Assembly: GCA_020746835.1 (NCBI GenBank)
Contig: JAGPNK010000003.1
Coordinates: 1,798,001-1,862,000, forward strand
Direction: 5' to 3'
Origin: Stachybotrys elegans
Taxonomy: Eukaryota > Ascomycota > Sordariomycetes > Hypocreales > Stachybotryaceae
Length of the DNA stretch: 64,000 nt
The position numbers were made by a program, and so were the translations under genes. Below are positions 42,331-53,175 of the stretch, in pieces; within the stretch, counting starts at the first letter, position 1, and each line of letters begins with the position of its first letter. The notes under the pieces were generated by a model. It made no database searches and had not been told where the DNA came from. It worked only from the letters and a program-made list of their open reading frames with translations.

Positions 42331-45045
42331 ATGGCTATGCCACCATACGTATATAGCCCACTAGGCAACAAAGACCAATCCATTCTGGACGAGGACTACA
42401 AGTTCATAGACTCCTACAACATCCGTATCATTGAGCTCGAGCCTGCAGACAGTCTAGACGTCGACTTGCGCTGCAATGTAAAGCATATTGATCTTGAGCT
42501 GGATTACGACTTCTCAGCCCTCTCCTATGTATGGGGTGCCGGAGGGTCATCTGACCGACTCATCTGCGGGACATCAGAGCTCAAAATCACCTCGTCGCTG
42601 AGCCAGGCGCTCCGCCGTCTTAGGAAGAGAGATGAGGTGCTGAGGCTCTGGGTAGACGCCGTGTGCATCAACCAGACAGATCTCAAGGAGAAGAGTCAGC
42701 AGGTGCAGCGCATGGGTCAGATCTACAACTATGCAAGATCCGTTCTCGTCTGGCTCGAGGGCGATGGACCCGATCGAGAAGACATGGACAAATGCATCAA
42801 CTTCTTCTGGGGTTTGAGCAGCTCAAAACACGAGTCCGCTGTGACAACGGAGCGCGCCAACCGCAGCGTCAAGGAAGAACTTCTGCGTTTCTTTGGCGAG
42901 GAGAAGCTGGATGCTGTGCACAAGTTCCTCGCTCTGCCATGGTTCACGAGACGATGGGTGATTCAAGAGGGGCTTGTTGGAAAGGCTCATTTTTACTGCG
43001 GATCGCTCGACATCACCACTCATGCACTTGACCATGCCATCTTCGTGCTGAAGAAGAGCAGCTACGCCATGAATCAAGCTGTATTGAAGCACATACAGTC
43101 TCTAGAGTGGCAGCGCAGTCACTTTGAGCATACCAGTTCGTACTCGGGAAGCAGCATCCTGGATTTGCTGGTTCGATTCAGCACCATGTCTTGCACGGTT
43201 GATCACGACCGCATCTATGCCTATCTTGGACTGGCAAATGATGTTCGCTCGCCCTTTGCCAACTTATCGCCGAAAGATCGCGACGCGGGCTTATTCAACC
43301 CATCCCAGCTCAATACCTTCGAGAGCAAGAATGCCGACTCCAGGGCCAAACGCCTTGCCGTGGAGATCAATTATGAGGATGACGTAAAGCAAGTCTTTGC
43401 CGACTTTGCTGAGCGCATGCTGGGTCATAAGGATCATCTTGAGCTGCTTCACTGCGCTGGTGCTTTTCGGCCACGCATTTCTTCCATGTCGCCGCTGTAT
43501 CAGAGCTGGTCTCCAAACTGGCGACTCCCCATGCGCTTCGAGCCGTTCCTCAGTGTGCCCTGGTTCAAGGCGGGAATCTCTGGAAAGAAGAAGAAGCCCT
43601 TCCTCAACTACCCATGGTGCAAAGTGGAAGGCTTCGTGTTTGACAAGGTTGTTGGGTGCATCAGTCTGACACCCAATCGGAGACCAGAGGCCACGTCCCC
43701 TCTTCAGTACATGTTTCGCGCTGGCGATATATGCAGTTCGATGCCCATGTATGCAAGGTACATCACAGGGGAACGGCTGTGGCAGGCAATGGCCTTGACA
43801 TTCATAGCGGACCATGGAGCGAGCCACGAGATGAAGCGTCACTATGAGAGCGAGACGTCCATGGTGAACGGGAAGTTGGTCAAGCGCAATGCGAGCGAGA
43901 GGGATATGCACGCATTTCTGGATTGGTGGGCACGATACGACGACGGCCTGATTCCTCCCGAGGATCCAACAACTGACGAGTTCGGGTTTGTCCAAGTTGA
44001 AGAAAGCTCGGAAGCAGAGTTCAGTGACACTTCCAAGGTGGCTAGCAGTGATGGTACGGCCGTCACAGATATGAACGACTCTGCGCCGGCCGAGATGGCA
44101 ATGGAAGCTGAGCAACGGGAAGCCTGCAAGCCTGGCCATCCGCCGGATTCGTCATCGAGCTCCAGAGATATGGCCGAACCCATCGTTCAACAGGAGCCTC
44201 CGAGCATCCTCAGTTCAGAGAGCGGTGCCAGCCGTCCTGGGGACGTCGAAGCCCAAGGTGAGGAGCTAGCCCTCGAGGTAACTACTTCTGTGCCGACTTC
44301 ACACATTGAAGAGAGTGTGAAGACGGTGGAAGCCCAACTCGAGTTGATGACCGTGGATGAGTCTAAGACACATAATGAAACTCCTTATCTAGCGCCAGCT
44401 GCAGCACAGCGACCTACTCAGTGGGCGGAGAACGACCCTTATGCAGAGCTTCTCAGGCGTCATAGCAAATCCCTGCACCGACATAAAATCATCGGTCTCT
44501 TCTTGAAGCCAAGCGCCACAGCACAGGAATGGGGTCCTACCAGCTATGAGACGCAGTCGGGCTGGCATAGTCGTGTTGACGAAGAGCTCGAGCCATATGA
44601 GTTAGCCTGGATGAACAAGGAGTCTCGCAAGTCTGCGATGCGCGAGGGTAATCCCAACGACGGCACATATGGAGATGTGGATGAAGAGAGTGACAGCGAT
44701 CCGGAGCGCCCTTATGACTGCGAGTGGCGGCACCAGAATGGCGGCCTCGTGTGGTTTGACGGACACGACCGCAATGAGGAGAGATACATGGAGCTGGCGC
44801 ACAAGACACTCCGCGGACGCCACTTATTCGTGACGGATAAGGGATACTTTGGGCTTGGGCCGGATGACATGTGCAAAGGCGACACAGTGGCCATCCTCCA
44901 CGGGGGTCGTACGCCGTTTATATTGCGCGAGAGAGGCGATGGATCGTCGTGGACCTTGTTGGGCGATTGCTATGTTCATGGAATCATGGGCGGCGAAGCT
45001 TTGCAGATGGAGAGGAATCCGGACCGCAAGTTTGTACTCATGTGA
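42331..45045 (+). CDS. Large HET-domain protein with acidic linker
   Basis: Single-exon 904-aa protein. The N-terminal HET domain (about residues 40-320) shows FSALSYVWGAGG, LRLWVDAVCINQTDLKEKSQQVQRMGQIYNYA, VLVWLEG, LPWFTRRWVIQEG and DHDRIYAYLGLA. A central region (about 530-720) is acidic, Ser/Glu/Pro-rich and probably disordered. The C-terminus repeats the module of the HET gene at 18501: GRHLFVTDKGYFGLGP, GDTVAILHGGRTPFILRE and LLGDCYVHGIMGGEA. The start at 42331 follows a good CTACCATGG context; the frame is open upstream to 42274. A copy of the 92-bp repeat lies 95 bp past the stop. Role in non-self recognition or cell death is inferred from the family. Confidence 0.92.
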   Translation: MAMPPYVYSPLGNKDQSILDEDYKFIDSYNIRIIELEPADSLDVDLRCNVKHIDLELDYDFSALSYVWGAGGSSDRLICGTSELKITSSLSQALRRLRKRDEVLRLWVDAVCINQTDLKEKSQQVQRMGQIYNYARSVLVWLEGDGPDREDMDKCINFFWGLSSSKHESAVTTERANRSVKEELLRFFGEEKLDAVHKFLALPWFTRRWVIQEGLVGKAHFYCGSLDITTHALDHAIFVLKKSSYAMNQAVLKHIQSLEWQRSHFEHTSSYSGSSILDLLVRFSTMSCTVDHDRIYAYLGLANDVRSPFANLSPKDRDAGLFNPSQLNTFESKNADSRAKRLAVEINYEDDVKQVFADFAERMLGHKDHLELLHCAGAFRPRISSMSPLYQSWSPNWRLPMRFEPFLSVPWFKAGISGKKKKPFLNYPWCKVEGFVFDKVVGCISLTPNRRPEATSPLQYMFRAGDICSSMPMYARYITGERLWQAMALTFIADHGASHEMKRHYESETSMVNGKLVKRNASERDMHAFLDWWARYDDGLIPPEDPTTDEFGFVQVEESSEAEFSDTSKVASSDGTAVTDMNDSAPAEMAMEAEQREACKPGHPPDSSSSSRDMAEPIVQQEPPSILSSESGASRPGDVEAQGEELALEVTTSVPTSHIEESVKTVEAQLELMTVDESKTHNETPYLAPAAAQRPTQWAENDPYAELLRRHSKSLHRHKIIGLFLKPSATAQEWGPTSYETQSGWHSRVDEELEPYELAWMNKESRKSAMREGNPNDGTYGDVDEESDSDPERPYDCEWRHQNGGLVWFDGHDRNEERYMELAHKTLRGRHLFVTDKGYFGLGPDDMCKGDTVAILHGGRTPFILRERGDGSSWTLLGDCYVHGIMGGEALQMERNPDRKFVLM

Positions 45046-45381
45046 GTTTCACTCTTTACAAATGTATAACTACAGATGGCCTGGGAGAAATTGGGGTTTA
45101 AACCCCCCACGGTGCTTTTCCAGGCCAGCTATGCGTACTATGTAGGATTTCCCGTTCGTGTGCCCCAATGGGATATAGACCAACGACTTCGAGGAGGTTC
45201 CCTCTGACGATAAAGACAGTACCAAATCAATAGATAATACTTGGCAAAAAAATTTGATTAAGAAAAACTTGACACTTATGGCTGCAGCGGATGTCAAGAT
45301 TTTCCAGCCACCGCAATTGACCAGAAGCTTCCGTCACGATGCCGCCGCGGCGTCGGGCGCTAATGCGTACCATAGTAACGT
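45046..45381. other. Intergenic between convergent HET and F-box genes
   Basis: 336 bp between two stop codons, containing copy 2 of the 92-bp repeat (45140-45231). No other feature. Confidence 0.45.
45140..45231 (+). repeat. 92-bp dispersed repeat, copy 2
   Basis: Gap-free partner of 22876-22967. Relative to copy 1 it carries G-to-A, C-to-T, A-to-G, G-to-A, C-to-T and T-to-C. Two of these are TpG-to-TpA and CpA-to-TpA, the steps favoured by repeat-induced point mutation. Confidence 0.85.
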
Positions 45382-47412
45382 TCATTGAACGCTATCATGA
45401 AAGTGCTTGTCCATATCTCTGTCGTAGTAAATAGCGCCCTCTGGCGGCCTCAGGGTCTTGAAGTATTCCCACATCGCTGAGTTCACCCCCAGCCAAGTGT
45501 TTGACAAGCCGGCCCCCTCATGTGCGTTCCTAGCGGAACTCTCGGTAGCTTCCAGGTACTCAGAAAGCTGAATGCAGTAGGGTGTCGGTTCTTCTACGTC
45601 TCCATCCTCAGGATCCCAGCTGTCAAACCAGTCCCATGGGTCTTTGCCGTAAGCTATCTCTCCAGTGTGGTGCGTAAACTTCCAATACTCGGTTGGGTGG
45701 CTGTTCGGGTAGGACTGAGAAACCTGATGGCAGAAGACCAAGGGTCCACGACTTTCCTCTGCGTTTTCAGTGTAATAGCGACCCCATGCCCAATAAGGGG
45801 CTGTTTGGAGTCGGTGACAAAGGCTGTCATCTGAGTCGGCGTGGCTACAGATACTTTGTCGCTCTTCATCTCTCCAGTCTCTCGAATTTGTGTACAAGTC
45901 TTCATGCAAGTTTTTATCGCCCGCATAGCTAGACTCCAAATCGCCGTAATCTAGTGACCCGGATTTGTTGAATATTTCCTGCAATTCTTCGCCATCTTCA
46001 AGAACGCGGAATGATGAAAGCTTAAGCCCTGGGATGGCAGTCAAGTCCCTGATGTCCGAGATATCCAAGCCGCAATCGGCAACGTAAAGGTGCCGTAGCG
46101 ATCTGACGTTGCTTTCGACTATATTGCGCAAGACGCTTTTGACGAGAGGCATTGAGATAAGGCTCAGTGAATGGAGTCCTGACCAGCCAGAGTGCATGTG
46201 ATCTGGAGAGAGCCGAAGCAATAGTTCCTGAATATTTCTTGGTGCTTCCTCTTCTTCCTCTTCTTCCTGTTCTTCCTGTTCTTCCTGTTCTTCTTGTTCT
46301 TCTTGTTCTTCTTGTTCTTCTTGTTCTTCCTCTTCTTCCTCTTCTTCCTCTTCTTCCTCTTCTCCCTCTTCTCCCTCTTCTCCCTCTTCTCCCTCTTCTC
46401 CCTCTTCTCCCTCTTCTTCCTCTTCTTCCTCTCTGCCCTGAAGGTCCAAAGTGAGTTCGCGGATATTATTTGCGCGGCAGAGATTGGTGAACAGCGCGCC
46501 ATTTCCCGCGGCAGCAAAGGCGGAGATGGAGATGCTCAAAGCAGTCAGATGTTCAAACGCGGCAGGAATTGCCCTTGAATAACATAAGGTACCAAGACTG
46601 GCTTGGTGCTCCCACCGAAGTCTCATGCCCCGCAAGTCCAAGTCCCGAATGGCCGGCAGGAGAAATAGAAAAAGCCCATCATTAGCCTGCGGCGGGTAAT
46701 ATATCGACGGGTGGTGCACATGAAACACGGACGCCGAGAAAGGGTACTCTTCGCAGTCTAGCTCACGCTCGGGCGGCATGGGTGCTGAGAAGAAGGTATC
46801 AAGACGAGACAGGCATTTGAGGGCTATGTAAAAGTCGGGACGAAACTTGGCTATGGCATGTCGTCGCGAATCAACCTGCCCTTCAGTGGGCAGCTTAGGG
46901 ATGGTGACGAGCCAGAAAAGCTTCTGAGCCAAAGAATCTAGCCCTGGGGCGATCCTTTGGTATTCTTCGTCTGGCAAGTTGGAAAATTCAGTCCCGCCTG
47001 GTATTTCAAAGTAGCCGGGATACCAAGATATCTCCTGCCACTCGACCTCCCGTATATGCTGGGCAAGATGGGGGGTGTGGCAGATGGCGAAGAAGGCCTC
47101 ACGGTCCTGCTGAAGTTGGGATATGCGGATGCGGCGGAACAAGATAGGAGTTGCGGCATTGTACAGGGCCGCGCATGTCAGACGCAGAGCGCAAAGATCG
47201 GAACGGTCGAGGGAGCCATCCTCGAAGAGGCTTTGGAGGGTGTGTTGAGGCAGGGCGCCAAGAGAGGCGATGCAATCATCGGATGATGCAGATGCCGCCG
47301 TTGTGTCTTCTTCTTGGCCCGGACTGGGAGCAGCTTTGGGTCTGAATGGAAGCATCTTGACATAGACAACTACGAGAGACCGGCATGCTGTCTGCGTGAA
47401 ATTTGGAGCCAC
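45382..47412 (-). CDS. F-box-like protein with glutamate-rich repeat
   Basis: Single-exon 676-aa protein. Residues ~50-95 look like a divergent F-box (LPQHTLQSLFEDGSLDRSDLCALRLTCAALYNAATPILFRRI), a module linking substrates to SCF ubiquitin ligases. Later segments alternate hydrophobic and leucine-rich stretches (LFLFLLPAIRDLDLRGMRL, LRSLRHLYVADCGLDISDIRDL), which suggests a degenerate leucine-rich-repeat receptor part. In the middle a run of about 62 residues is almost all Glu, ordered as (GEE)6 and (QEE)7 blocks. An alternative start at 47355 would drop 19 residues. The stop of the upstream SYLF gene is only 150 bp before this ATG. Function and target are unknown. Confidence 0.75.
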   Translation of the reverse strand: MAPNFTQTACRSLVVVYVKMLPFRPKAAPSPGQEEDTTAASASSDDCIASLGALPQHTLQSLFEDGSLDRSDLCALRLTCAALYNAATPILFRRIRISQLQQDREAFFAICHTPHLAQHIREVEWQEISWYPGYFEIPGGTEFSNLPDEEYQRIAPGLDSLAQKLFWLVTIPKLPTEGQVDSRRHAIAKFRPDFYIALKCLSRLDTFFSAPMPPERELDCEEYPFSASVFHVHHPSIYYPPQANDGLFLFLLPAIRDLDLRGMRLRWEHQASLGTLCYSRAIPAAFEHLTALSISISAFAAAGNGALFTNLCRANNIRELTLDLQGREEEEEEEGEEGEEGEEGEEGEEGEEEEEEEEEEEEEQEEQEEQEEQEEQEEQEEQEEEEEEEAPRNIQELLLRLSPDHMHSGWSGLHSLSLISMPLVKSVLRNIVESNVRSLRHLYVADCGLDISDIRDLTAIPGLKLSSFRVLEDGEELQEIFNKSGSLDYGDLESSYAGDKNLHEDLYTNSRDWRDEERQSICSHADSDDSLCHRLQTAPYWAWGRYYTENAEESRGPLVFCHQVSQSYPNSHPTEYWKFTHHTGEIAYGKDPWDWFDSWDPEDGDVEEPTPYCIQLSEYLEATESSARNAHEGAGLSNTWLGVNSAMWEYFKTLRPPEGAIYYDRDMDKHFHDSVQ
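46245..46430 (-). repeat. Coding minisatellite, 9-bp units (Glu-rich)
   Basis: On the plus strand it reads as TTCTTCCTG/TTCTTCTTG and TTCTCCCTC units, encoding QEE, GEE and EEE triplets of the F-box-like protein. Every interruption keeps the frame, so copy number changes in 9-bp steps would alter protein length without frameshift. Confidence 0.9.
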
Positions 47413-47563
47413 AAACTCAAGACCAGCGAGAGGGCAGAGCTACAGAGCGGGGAAAGAGTGATGGGCTGAGTGCACGTGATAATAATCTACAATAACATTG
47501 AAGGGGTTTTGCTGCGACGAACCCCCACCACCATTCTTCCTTCGTACCCATAACAACCATCCA

Positions 47564-49246
47564 TCACGACAAGGGGCTCTTGTTGCTATCATACAAGTCC
47601 AGCGTCTCAAACTCTGAATCGGCACGGTCACGGGGCAGCTGTCTCGGCGGAAGAGGTGGTGGTATCCGCGGGACGGCAGCACCGTTGGCCACGACTTCGG
47701 ACTGCGGCTGATTCCACGTTGCGTACGCCGAGTCTGTCTTCGATGCACTGTTACCAGGTGACTCTGGGTTCTGGCCCTCCATCTTCTGCGTCTCGCTGGC
47801 GTCGTGAAATCTCTCCAAGTTCTTCTCCGCAGCGCCCTCTTCGCGGAATTTCTTGCTGGACGGGGTAACCCCGGAGCTGGAGCTGTACTGCGACTCGGTG
47901 TCGGATGCGTTGAAGGCATAGGAGCTGGTGTCCTGGGTCCATCGCCTGTTGAGTCGATGCTCCTGGCTTGCGCGCTGGCTGTGTGCGCTGTAAATGCCAT
48001 ACACAGGGCTCGAAGGGCTCGGGTGAAACTCGAATTGTGCGCTCGATGGACGCGAACGAGTGCCCGCCTCCAGAATCTCCAGCCCTTCCTTCCGCAGAGC
48101 CTCTACGCCGTAGGGGTCTGGGTCATCGGGCTCCGGGACGCTGAATATATGGCCGTCTGGTGCATGGACATCGAAGTCGCTGGGCGCAGGCAGGCCTTCC
48201 AGCTCTTCCATGAGATTGATATCGATGTCTGTGCGACCCTCGGCGGCCTTGAGCGTCTCCATGAGCATCTTGATCTCAGGCGGCGGGTGCCGAGCTTTTC
48301 CAGCCAGGATGTCTGCCACGCCAATCCTCTCGCCGTAGAACCTCTCGTTCTCGTCGGTCCGCTCTATCACAATCGTACCGTCGACCTGGACGCCCGCATA
48401 GAAGCCCCGGGACTTGAGATACGTAAAGACGGGCCGGTTTGCTTGCTTCCACTTGCCGTCGTTCTCGAGGACACCGCCGACTCCAGCCGGACCAGCGACG
48501 GCGCTTATCTCACCGCCCAACGTTGCCCTGATCTTGGTGAAGGCGTCGAGCGCTTTGCGGTTGTTGATCACCAGAACGCAATCATAGATATCGATGCCGA
48601 CGAGAAACCCGAGGCCGGCAGTGTGCAGCATAATTCCTGACGGGGGAGACCATGATCCGTCTTCCTGCCGGGCTACGAGAACTCCTGAACCTCCTGCGCC
48701 AGAAAACCACAGCCCCGTCCGCATTGTAGTAAAAACAGCAATTCCCACCGCGTTCTTGATGACTTCTTGTGGTATCTTCTTTATGACAAGCTGTTTTCGT
48801 TTCTCGTTTGGTCCCGCTTGGTCCAAAGTCCGATCCTCCGGCGTGTAGAAGCCATCCTCTGCGTCGCCATCTGTTAGCATACGTACAGCTAATTACACAG
48901 AGTCAAATAGCGGGAGAGGGGGTCACGGCCTGTAGGGAAATAGCCTACTGCAAAAAGACCGCAGGATCCTCGCCGCCTTGTTGCATTCCTTGTCCAGAGT
49001 CGTCGGCCAGAAGGCCTCGCTGCCGATCCTATTGGAGAAACGATTGACGGGGGCTCCGAGCTTGTCGAACCAGCTCCATACTTTGTCAAAGCCCTTCTTG
49101 CTCTGCGTCTTTGTCGTATCCCAGGAGGGCATGGCGGCCGAGACCTTCTGCATGTTTCCAACCTCTATCTTGACAACGGATGGTATTCGATGGGATTCGG
49201 GATAAGAAAGTTGCTGTTTGACCGGATAGCCGGGTGGCTGCGTCAT
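47564..49246 (-). CDS. SYLF (Ysc84/SH3YL1-type) lipid-binding protein
   Basis: Phosphoinositide-binding SYLF-domain protein, a family acting at actin patches and in endocytosis. Exons 49246-48949 and 48870-47564, 534 aa; the 78-nt intron uses GTAGGC...AACAG, a non-canonical but phase-perfect donor. The SYLF domain runs from about residue 60 (KLGAPVNRFSNRIGSEAFWPTTLDKECNKAARILRSF) to ~300 and includes GIAVFTTMRTGLWFSGAGGSGVLVAR, GIMLHTAGLGFLVGIDIYDCVLVINN and AVAGPAGVGG. The C-terminal ~200 residues are Ser/Pro-rich and end with PPPLPPRQLP, a likely SH3-binding site. An alternative start at 49153 (MQKVSAAMPSWD) matches usual family starts. The strongly conserved first exon makes the family call secure. 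Confidence 0.9.
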
Positions 49247-49595
49247 CCTTCTTATACTGAGTTTATTCTAGCCAAAATCATCTTCCGTCATATCCGAAAG
49301 GTGGCAATGTGTCAGCGACGGACCAATTAGACCAATTCGTGCATGAAATCAACTAGATGCAGAAACAATTGGCACGGCGTACTTTGCGCCCGGCTTGACT
49401 GGAATGAATGGAATGCCGTTGGGACGGCTGACGCCACGAACAGATCATGAACTAGGCACAATCGCATTGCACGCCCTGGCCTCAAACGATCAATAGGAGC
49501 AAGTGAGATGAACCGTGTCATGAAAGCACAGTACAATATCAAGACTTCAATATGGTGTCATAACTCATAGTCATTTTATTATTCTATAGTGACAT

Positions 49596-51478
49596 CTATG
49601 AGATCTTATGAATTGTCACCTTCCAAGCCCAAAACGCTGCAAGCAATGTGCTCAAGAGAATGGTTACAGCCTCATGCCTCCAGTCTAACGCCAGGAAGCT
49701 AGATACGAACCTGGCAGTGGCACCCGAAACAATACCCATCCAGATGACGAAGAATCCAGTCTCCCACCATGCAGCCAGGACGCTGTCCTCCTTCTTAACC
49801 AGCTCGGCGCTTGATCGCATGGTAGTGCCCCAGCCATCTGCAGTTAGGGTAACCATGGACCAGCAATGGACAGCGGGCAGAGGAATATAGTAGAAGAAGA
49901 TGCCGGGGAGGACCCAGCGTAGGGTGCTTAGTCGATGGGGGTTGCGGAGGAGGTTGTACGCAGCCGTAATAAGGACGCGAAGGGCAAGATCGTATACAGA
50001 GACCTTGACAAGTTGCTGGGAGGTAAGGAAGTAGTATATAACAGCCACAAGACCAATAATAGGTCCAACTTCGCGTTTAGCCATGCCCCAGAATAGCAGG
50101 GGATGACTCATTAGATAGACCTTAGGCTGGAGAAGACTCTCGGCGTGTGTAGCCCTTCCCCATCGAACCTGTTGCTTAAGCCAGCGAGCTAAGGTTGTTG
50201 GTGTATCAGTGGCAGCAAGTACGTCTGAGGCATAGACGACGCCCCAACCACGAGACAGTAGGTTGGTGGTCAAGTGCCTGTCTTCATTGATGATCTGGAA
50301 GACGATGTCAGTTTGGGGGGACTTGGTGAGTAGGGAATGCAACATACCATTCGCTTTCCAAAGATGGTCTGGCGATACCAAGGGACAAGAACAGGGGGCA
50401 AGGCAGAGAGTCGGAAAACGGTACTGGGACCTGACTGACAATCACTGCTGGCGGTCGGCGCGGGGGTGCTTCTGGTCAGATAGAGCTCTCCCCAGTAGAC
50501 AGTGGACGCAAGCTTGGTAACCAGAGATTCGTTATCGTTGTGAATGATGAGGCCGGAACTAGCACCACCAATAGTCGGGTCAATCGCGATGGTGTCGACG
50601 GTATGCTCTAGCGAGTTGGGCATAACGATGGTATCGGAATCAGACGACCACAGGAACTCGATGCCGAGAATGTCAGCGATAACGAGGGAGAAGATGAAGC
50701 TGGTGAACATGATGGCTTTCTTGTGCATATGTGGTTGCCGGATACAGAGCTGTCTGGTGCTCCCCAAGAAGCTAATCTTGTGCTGGTCCAGGATCGCCTT
50801 GGCCAGCTGGATACAGTGCTGCAGGGCAATCATGTCACACTCGGCCTCGTCGACTGGGAGTCCTGAGTCAGCCTGCATGGCGATGACCTTTTCGCGTACG
50901 CTCTGGGCGACCTCGCCCAGCGGCTCCGTGAGATGGAGGACCTTGGCGTCTGGGTAGACCTGATTGAAGACATTCATCATCTCCTCGTCCTGGGCGTCGT
51001 CGCCATCAATACCGACGAGCACAAAGCGGCACCCCGAAGCGTACTTGTAGCTCTCCAAGGCACGCGTGAATAGTGAGGGATCCTCGCGCCAGCCCACGAC
51101 AGCAGCCATGATCTGCAAACGGGAAGTGGACGGTAGACGCGGCGCTGATGCGAAGAGGGGCGTCGAGGGGAACCGGGGCGTCATGGGGGTTCTAAGGCTC
51201 GACTTTTCGCCCTTTTCAGGGTCGGCCTTGTCGCGAATGGACGTCTCCTGCGCATAAAACTCAATGCGTCTTCCCTCATTGACAAACCGGTTCAGTTCTG
51301 CGAGGAGGATGGTAACGATAGTGTCAAGCGTGACGGGGCACGGAGACTGGACTGTCATGAACCAGTAGAGGGGAAGGGCCACGATGCAGCCTAGGATGTT
51401 GAAGATTTTGCGTAGGAGTGAGACATGAGGAGGACGGGCGATGGCAAAGCCGCGATGCTCGTCGGAGGCTTCCATCAT
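49596..51478 (-). CDS. Membrane glycosyltransferase family 2 (polysaccharide-synthase-like)
   Basis: Exons 51478-50348 and 50294-49596, 609 aa. Processive GT2 features are present: a nucleotide-sugar region (VGWREDPSLFTRALES, FVLVGIDGDD), the metal-binding SDSDT, the acceptor-site INEDRHLT and QQVRWGRA (the QxxRW motif). One hydrophobic segment near residues 25-45 and four to five at the C-terminus indicate an integral membrane enzyme with a cytosolic catalytic face. It resembles hyaluronan/chitin-synthase-like fungal GT2 proteins, such as those needed for hyphal growth in plant pathogens, but the polymer made is unknown. The first ATG pair (51478/51475) was chosen; the frame is open further up without an ATG, so a short upstream exon is possible. 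Confidence 0.87.
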
Positions 51479-53175
51479 GATGGGCTGGTGCTGGTGTGAG
51501 TCGAGCTGGTTGCCAATCAACAGGCTGAGTGGATAGCAATATTAGATGAACGATTAAACAAGATGCAATTCAATGAATGCAACGAGCGACTGTGCCAGAA
51601 TGGCGAAACGAGTGAGTGGTCGGATTATAGGAAACGAATGACAGTGCAAGGAGCACACAACACGCCTTGCTATCCAACGTGAAGGCCAGCGAGCGAGGAA
51701 GCAAGTGACTCACGATGGTCGGTTTCGCGATGAACGGGAACAAGCCCCTACTTAGCCTCCTCGGCAGAGCAGAGCCTCGCCAGCGACTCCCGAAAGTCCG
51801 CCGACCCATTGCCAGGCCATCGGGGGCGCCTCGCATTCACTTACCCACATGGGCTCCCACCCTACCCAGAGGAAAATTAATTAGTTCCATTCGGATGGGA
51901 CCCAGGAGGGAGGCGACACTGGCGTATTGCAGTACGGAGCACGGGGTTGCAAAGGTGCCTGCCTGTGTGTCATTAACAAGTGAACCCATGCTCCAGGCAA
52001 GCTTCTCGAACTCCAGGGGGGTTGTCGCTTCGCCACGCAGCCTCTTTTTCTCTCTTTCCTTTTTCTCCTGCGCCCAGCTTGAGTGTCGGAATGTCTAACT
52101 GCCCGCTTACTATTGAGTCATCTGGCATCTCGTATACCCCATCGAGACGGGGCGCAAGCAAGGAGAAAACGAGCTGCAAGATTTTGAGCTGCACGTCGGG
52201 GACCTCATTGAGGCGCCTGCTCAAGAAAATTCCACTCCTAGGCATAGCATAGCAGTAATTTCGTGCTCCAGTTCGTTTGCCTTATTTAGCAGAGCGAAGC
52301 CCCTCTGTGGAGAGGAAGAAGGATTTTCGATCCCCAGCATGCCGTAACCTGTCCTATGGGTGTCGTCCCCTGCTGACACACACAAGGCTGCTAGCTGCCT
52401 GGGACCGTGTCGGTTCCGTGTAAAATTGCACCGTCTGAAACCGTGCCTACCATGCGTTGGGCTCGCCGTGGGCCGATGGCTGTTCGCGAAAGTCCTTTCG
52501 GGGGCCCCGGATAATGTCTTGGTAGTGTTTTCTTTTCTCCTTCTTCCTCGGTTCCATTGTTCGCTCGCATGTATCTCGTATCCTGAGTCAGGTTTGAACC
52601 AGAGAACCACGAAGGAAGAAAGCGTCACCGCCCCCTTATAGAGCATCACATATCATAACGGCATCGCAAAGTCGTCTCGTGTTATAGCCACCCGTCACTA
52701 GCTTCGACGGGTTCACAAGGTGCATAACACGAGATGACACCAGAATATCCTGCCAGCGCATCATTGGCTAGCCCCGGAGCCTGGCACCGCCTCGTAGGGG
52801 CACCCTTTGCCGGGAACGCGGACATGGCATGGCGCTGGAAAAAGGCGGACTGCAGGGCAGGCTTAGCCCGCCCCAGGCACGGAATCCGATGGATGATCCC
52901 CATCCATGATCCGCCCCAAAAGCCCGAGACCATCAAAGGGGCCACTACTCAGGCGCGGCCCTAGACAGGGGATCGGCATGGCTGGAGATTGGATGCCTTG
53001 ATGCTCCAGGGGTGAAAAGTTGTCTGGCATGGCCATAATTGAGCATCATCCCGCGGGGCAGCGTCCATCTGCCTTGAACGCCGTCACTCACTTTGGTCTC
53101 TCTTTTCTGTTCCTCTTGTGTGATTGTCTTTGTCGTGGAAGCCTCTCCGCTCAGAGAGGCTGCATCACACTCAAA
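51479..53175. other. Long divergent intergenic region between two glycosyltransferase genes
   Basis: About 1.7 kb between the divergent GT2 and GT31-like genes. Several short open frames exist on both strands, but none has a recognisable motif, splice sites or codon bias. C/T-rich tracts near 52045-52070 and 53095-53130 look like leader sequence. Confidence 0.4.

Noticed and set aside
43291..44139. 282-codon open frame on the minus strand
   Set aside because: Antisense to the third HET gene; composition is shadow-like.
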